The translations under genes and the position numbers were made by a program. From contig NC_081552.1 in NCBI RefSeq assembly GCF_963082655.1, positions 181,520,571 through 181,584,570 of the forward strand: a DNA stretch of 64,000 nt, given 5' to 3'. The stretch comes from Stomoxys calcitrans (Eukaryota; Arthropoda; Insecta; Diptera; Muscidae). The notes below the pieces were generated by a model. It saw only the letters and a list, made by a program, of their open reading frames with translations. It ran no database searches and was not told where the DNA came from. Within the stretch, counting starts at the first letter, position 1, and every line of letters begins with the position of its first letter. Positions 60,918 through 64,000 of the stretch are shown piece by piece.

Positions 60918-61789
60918 ATGACCAACACTTTGCCGTTGTTAGCCATTTGTTTCGTTTGTCTTATGGGACGGCTGGTAAACAGTGAAACTTTTGATGAATG
61001 TGAGGGTGCAGATGATGGCACCTATGTCTCGAGCTTTGGCAGCTGCTCTGCTTTTATCTACTGCGATGGAGATGAATCCGTATTGGACGATTGTGGCAAT
61101 GGTTTCTTTTTCAATGGCGAAGAGTGTGATTATGAGGAAAATGTTCAATGTGCCTTAGATGAGATCGATAATGAGGGGGGAAATGGTGAGGAAGAGCCCG
61201 AAGAGCCTGAAGGAGAGCCCGAAGAAACGCCCGATGAACAAACCAGTAAGGCCACACCAGCACCGAGTACCGCGGCCACGTTGCCAGCCGAACAGCCTGC
61301 CACAGGAGAAATTGTTGATGTACCGCCCATTGTCAGGGACTCCTGTCCCTTCAGTGATGATCCCAATCAGATTGTGCTGATTACAAATAGCAATTCCTGC
61401 TCCGATTATTATGTGTGCTATCATGGTAATGCCATTGGCATGCATTGCATGGACCATTTACATTTTAATACGGCCACAGGAAAATGTGATTTCCCAGAAA
61501 ATGCCAAATGCAAGGTAAATTATTTTCATCGTTTTTAATGAAAATTCTGGTTATGTTTTCTTTTTGTTTGCCCATACTATAGTTGGCCAATCAGGCGCCT
61601 TCGGAGTTCAATAAGTGCTTACCACATATGTCGGAGTTCTTTCCACACCCCAACAAATGCAATTATTTCTACTATTGCATAAAAGGTTATCAAACATTGC
61701 AGCAGTGTCCTTTCTACTATGGCTGGGATATTGAGAGACGCACTTGCGTACATATGTCGCAAGCCAAGTGCTATAACGGCAATGCTTGA
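60918..61789 (+). CDS. Secreted chitin-binding protein with three CBM14 (peritrophin-A) domains
   Basis: Two exons, 60918-61514 and 61583-61789, flank a 68 bp intron (GTAAAT...CTATAG, phase 0) and encode 267 residues. Residues 1-22 are a signal peptide. CBM14 domain 1 is at about 28-78 with six Cys and the aromatic stretch SAFIYC. A 64-residue linker (79-142) is rich in Glu and Pro, then in Thr, Ala and Pro, and is a likely O-glycosylation site. Domain 2 is at 143-198 (SDYYVCYHG). Domain 3, in exon 2, is at 211-262 (NYFYYC). These domains bind chitin in the peritrophic matrix or cuticle, which fits a structural protein secreted by gut or epidermis. Reading through the intron would give a 206-residue form lacking domain 3. 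It is the only complete host gene in the window. Context sequence at the ATG is AAAAACATG. Orthology is not assigned. Confidence 0.92.
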
Positions 61790-61954
61790 GAACAGATACA
61801 TATATGCTTATCTCAAACTATGCCATTACAAAGGCATTGTGTCACACATTGATTTTTGTTACTTCTTGCATGTCATAGCCTTGGCAAAAGTATAGATTGT
61901 TCATTTCTTTCATTTCATTCTTAGTTTGTAATCAATTATTATTAAGTTTCTCAT

Positions 61955-61960
61955 ATTAAA
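61955..61960 (+). terminator. Possible polyadenylation signal
   Basis: ATTAAA, 166 bases after the stop of the chitin-binding gene, in an AT-rich stretch. No AATAAA lies closer. Confidence 0.4.
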
Positions 61961-62227
61961 CAACAAATCAAAAAGTATCTTTTGTTTGTTTTCCGTTTTT
62001 TTAATGCTGAAGAACATCTCATTGTCGATGTCATAAAAGTGTGCGATTGCATTATCTGCTAACGAAGATAAAAGGTTTCAAAGATACATATCGCAGCATT
62101 CATAAAATTTTCCATTAGCTAATGACACTTATGTCTTAGGGAGAACAAACGCATAGTGCCGTTTAATGACCTTAAAATTCGAGGTTATTTAATATTTGTG
62201 CCTATCACAAAGAAATTTAGATTAAAC
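61961..62227. other. Non-repeated downstream sequence
   Basis: No gene recognised. Further GATA-type motifs (ATTATCTGC near 62050, AGATAAAAGG near 62065) occur, with unknown meaning. Confidence 0.4.
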
Positions 62228-62315
62228 AAGTACAAATGTGCCGAATCTTGGCAACTAACCACCATGGATCGCATTGGACAAGTTCCTTGCCCGGTATCTC
62301 TTTATAAGCAAACTA
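62228..62315 (+). repeat. GPR-1 left-end fragment
   Basis: AACAAGTACAAATGTGCCGAATC, lacking the middle of the palindrome, then CACCATGGATCGCATTGGAC and CCGGTATCTCTTTATAAGC. It stops where the next repeat starts. Confidence 0.65.
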
Positions 62316-64000
62316 GCTGGACAGAGCCCGCTCCACTGCGCGTTCTTTCACTCTCTTATTTTATCTGAGCTCTATACGGTCATACGGTCACGTACGGCCA
62401 CAGGAAATAAGTACTGTTTGGGGGTGCTGGTACGGCATTTCAGATATTTCGCTTTAATATGGATATTATATTGGTGCTCTTATCTCAAATACCTTTCATT
62501 GGAGCCGTTTATTGCTATGGTCAGTAAATATGTCCGGTATAGAGGTGTTTTTGAGAATGAGGCGGAACCCATATATCAGATTCGTGCTCTTGTCTCAAAT
62601 ACCTTTCATTTGAGTCCCATATTGTCATTTGGAGGTGGGGCGGCTACCTACATATCCACCCCATCTCCGAAATCTGGCGTTTTTGGAAATAGGGTTAGGG
62701 GAGGGTCTGCCCATTAAAGTTTGGATGTTTCATTCTCTTGGATTTGGTGGTGGATTGGAGTAGCCAAACTCTTTGCCCCATATCCCATTGGAGCTATATA
62801 TTGCTATAGTCGGTATATATGTCTGGATTAGGGGAAACATTTGATCATGAAACACTTGGTCATGAAACAGATGCAGATTTGAGCCCCTTTTTGCCATAAT
62901 CCACAAATATGTGCAGTTTGAGGGGTATGCAGGGTGGGACGGCCACCCACGAACTTACAAGCAAACAACAAATTTTGTCCATGAACATTCCACTAAGGAA
63001 AAGGGACAAACTTCTCACATATCAATGGGTGCCGTCGGATTCGAGTTTTATGCTCAATGATAAGGGGCCTCCTTTTTATAGCCGAGTCCGAACGGCGAAA
63101 AGTTTGGAGAAAAGTTTTACATGGCATAGTATCTCACAAATGTTGCTACCATTAGCCCATACTTAGCCCTGAAAAAGTATCAGCAGCGTGCTCTACTCTC
63201 ACATTTCTTTAATTTGAGCCCCAATTGCAATTGGTTTAGGGGGAGTTTATGGGTTGGCACGACCCCCAAACATTTGGCCTCAAACTTGAATATCAAATTA
63301 GTTTTCTACTATCAAATACCTATTATTTATCGCCATAGTAGGCAATCTTGACCGGTATGAAGGGAGTTTAGAGGCGGACCCTGAAGTAATATCAGCATCG
63401 TGCTAGAGCACGATTTTGTTTGAGCCCCATAATGTCAAGAATTTTGAAGGAGGCTATCAAGATATTCAAGGCTAAGGGATCTCGTTCAATTTTAAACTAA
63501 TTTATTTTTTGTATTGGTTATCTACATTCAAAATCATATTTCAAAGCGACAACTTGGGATACAACATTCTTAAAGATCCGTAGGTCCTCCTGTGTCCATC
63601 TTAATTTGAGGGTAAAACTCTACTATCAAAGACCTTTTATTTCTGTAAATTTGATCCTGATCGGCCTTCATATATTATTTTATATTATTCATACATTATT
63701 CTTAGTTCCTTTTTTTTGGGTAGGATAGGGGGAGGGGGATTGCCCACTGACACGTCCTTTCATTTGAGTACACTATATTCTCGTTCATCCTACATGACAG
63801 TTTGGGGTTGCGTTTATTGAGAGAAGAGGGTCGGTCCCCCCGACGCTAAAACCCAAACGACGATTTGATTCTTTTATTGTCGCGATCTACTGTCCTGCGG
63901 AACGGTAGGACGTGACCCAGATACTTGAATCCTTATACCAACATTAGATTCAAAATATACTGTCATAGACCTTTCTTTTAATTGACATATTATCCCGATC
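62316..64000 (+). repeat. 'Gctccgct' repeat, continuing past the window end
   Basis: Starts CTAGCTGGACAGAGCCCGCTCC. Units with CAAATACCTTTCATT and GAGCC(G/C) recur, more diverged after 63400. A SINE body (62955-63165) is inserted within it. The AACACACAAACAAAC right end is not reached. Confidence 0.7.
62955..63165 (-). mobile_element. SINE body fragment
   Basis: Shares AAACTTCTCACATATCAATG, GATAAGGGGCCTCC and AAAAGTTTTACATGGCATAG with 3050-3298. The tRNA-like head is absent. Confidence 0.75.

Noticed and set aside
61155..61457. Minus-strand frames over the chitin-binding gene
   Set aside because: Antisense shadows of the conserved cysteine-rich frame, without signal peptide or domain.

Overview
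The window reads as nuclear DNA of a higher (probably calyptrate, muscoid) fly. This is inferred from short GT-AG introns, a chitin-binding peritrophin-type gene, a tRNA-headed SINE, mariner and DD41D transposons, a Ty3/gypsy LTR element, several LINE clades and very abundant palindrome-ended repeats. The species cannot be named from the sequence. Most of the 64 kb is transposable-element debris, much of it nested.

Host genes. (1) Four exons of a multi-pass membrane protein lie at 456-531, 681-766, 14299-14457 and 14547-14630 (+). They join in phase across a 13.5 kb intron packed with transposons; the 5' end lies outside the window and the 3' end is not settled. (2) A complete two-exon secreted protein with three chitin-binding (CBM14/peritrophin-A) domains is at 60918-61789 (+), with a TATA box and several GATA motifs upstream. 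(3) Weaker exon candidates are at 22867-23032 (-), 34927-35103 (+), 56612-56830 (-) and 56901-57097 (+). The last two lie in a segment present twice (about 50.25-52.7 kb and 56.64-58.15 kb).

Mobile elements, left to right. A decayed Jockey-like LINE (0.9-2.3 kb, -). A tRNA-derived SINE split by another repeat (3.05-3.93 kb). An intact Ty3/gypsy retrotransposon with apparently identical 489 bp LTRs inside a (TA)n tract (4866-11351, -). A large 'Gctccgct' repeat block with about 150 bp units (16.85-21.0 kb). Pieces of a LINE whose 3' half is at 21.1-21.8 kb and whose endonuclease half is at 45.5-46.3 kb. DD41D transposons of two lineages: one nearly intact copy at 33592-34894, plus snap-back derivatives at 44690-45296 and 55323-55694. 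A LINE with a YADD reverse transcriptase (30174-32490, -) inserted in a second 'Gctccgct' repeat. A roughly 960 bp foldback element (37046-38010). A decayed LINE (47.5-49.1 kb, -). A DD34D mariner (52893-53847) and five short mariner-derived MITEs.

The commonest component is a set of related repeats, here called GPR-1, -2 and -3. One end carries the palindrome TTCGGCCGGGCCGAA and both ends share a TATACCCTCCACCAT-like motif; between them are tandem units of about 150 bp. They fill most of the space between the other features. I found no rRNA genes, functional tRNA genes, CRISPR arrays or prokaryotic operons, and nothing I can confidently call a wholly new biological system. The points most worth following are the AT-hook on the LTR element's integrase together with its (TA)n insertion site, the snap-back transposon derivatives, the foldback element, the duplicated segment and the architecture of the GPR repeats.
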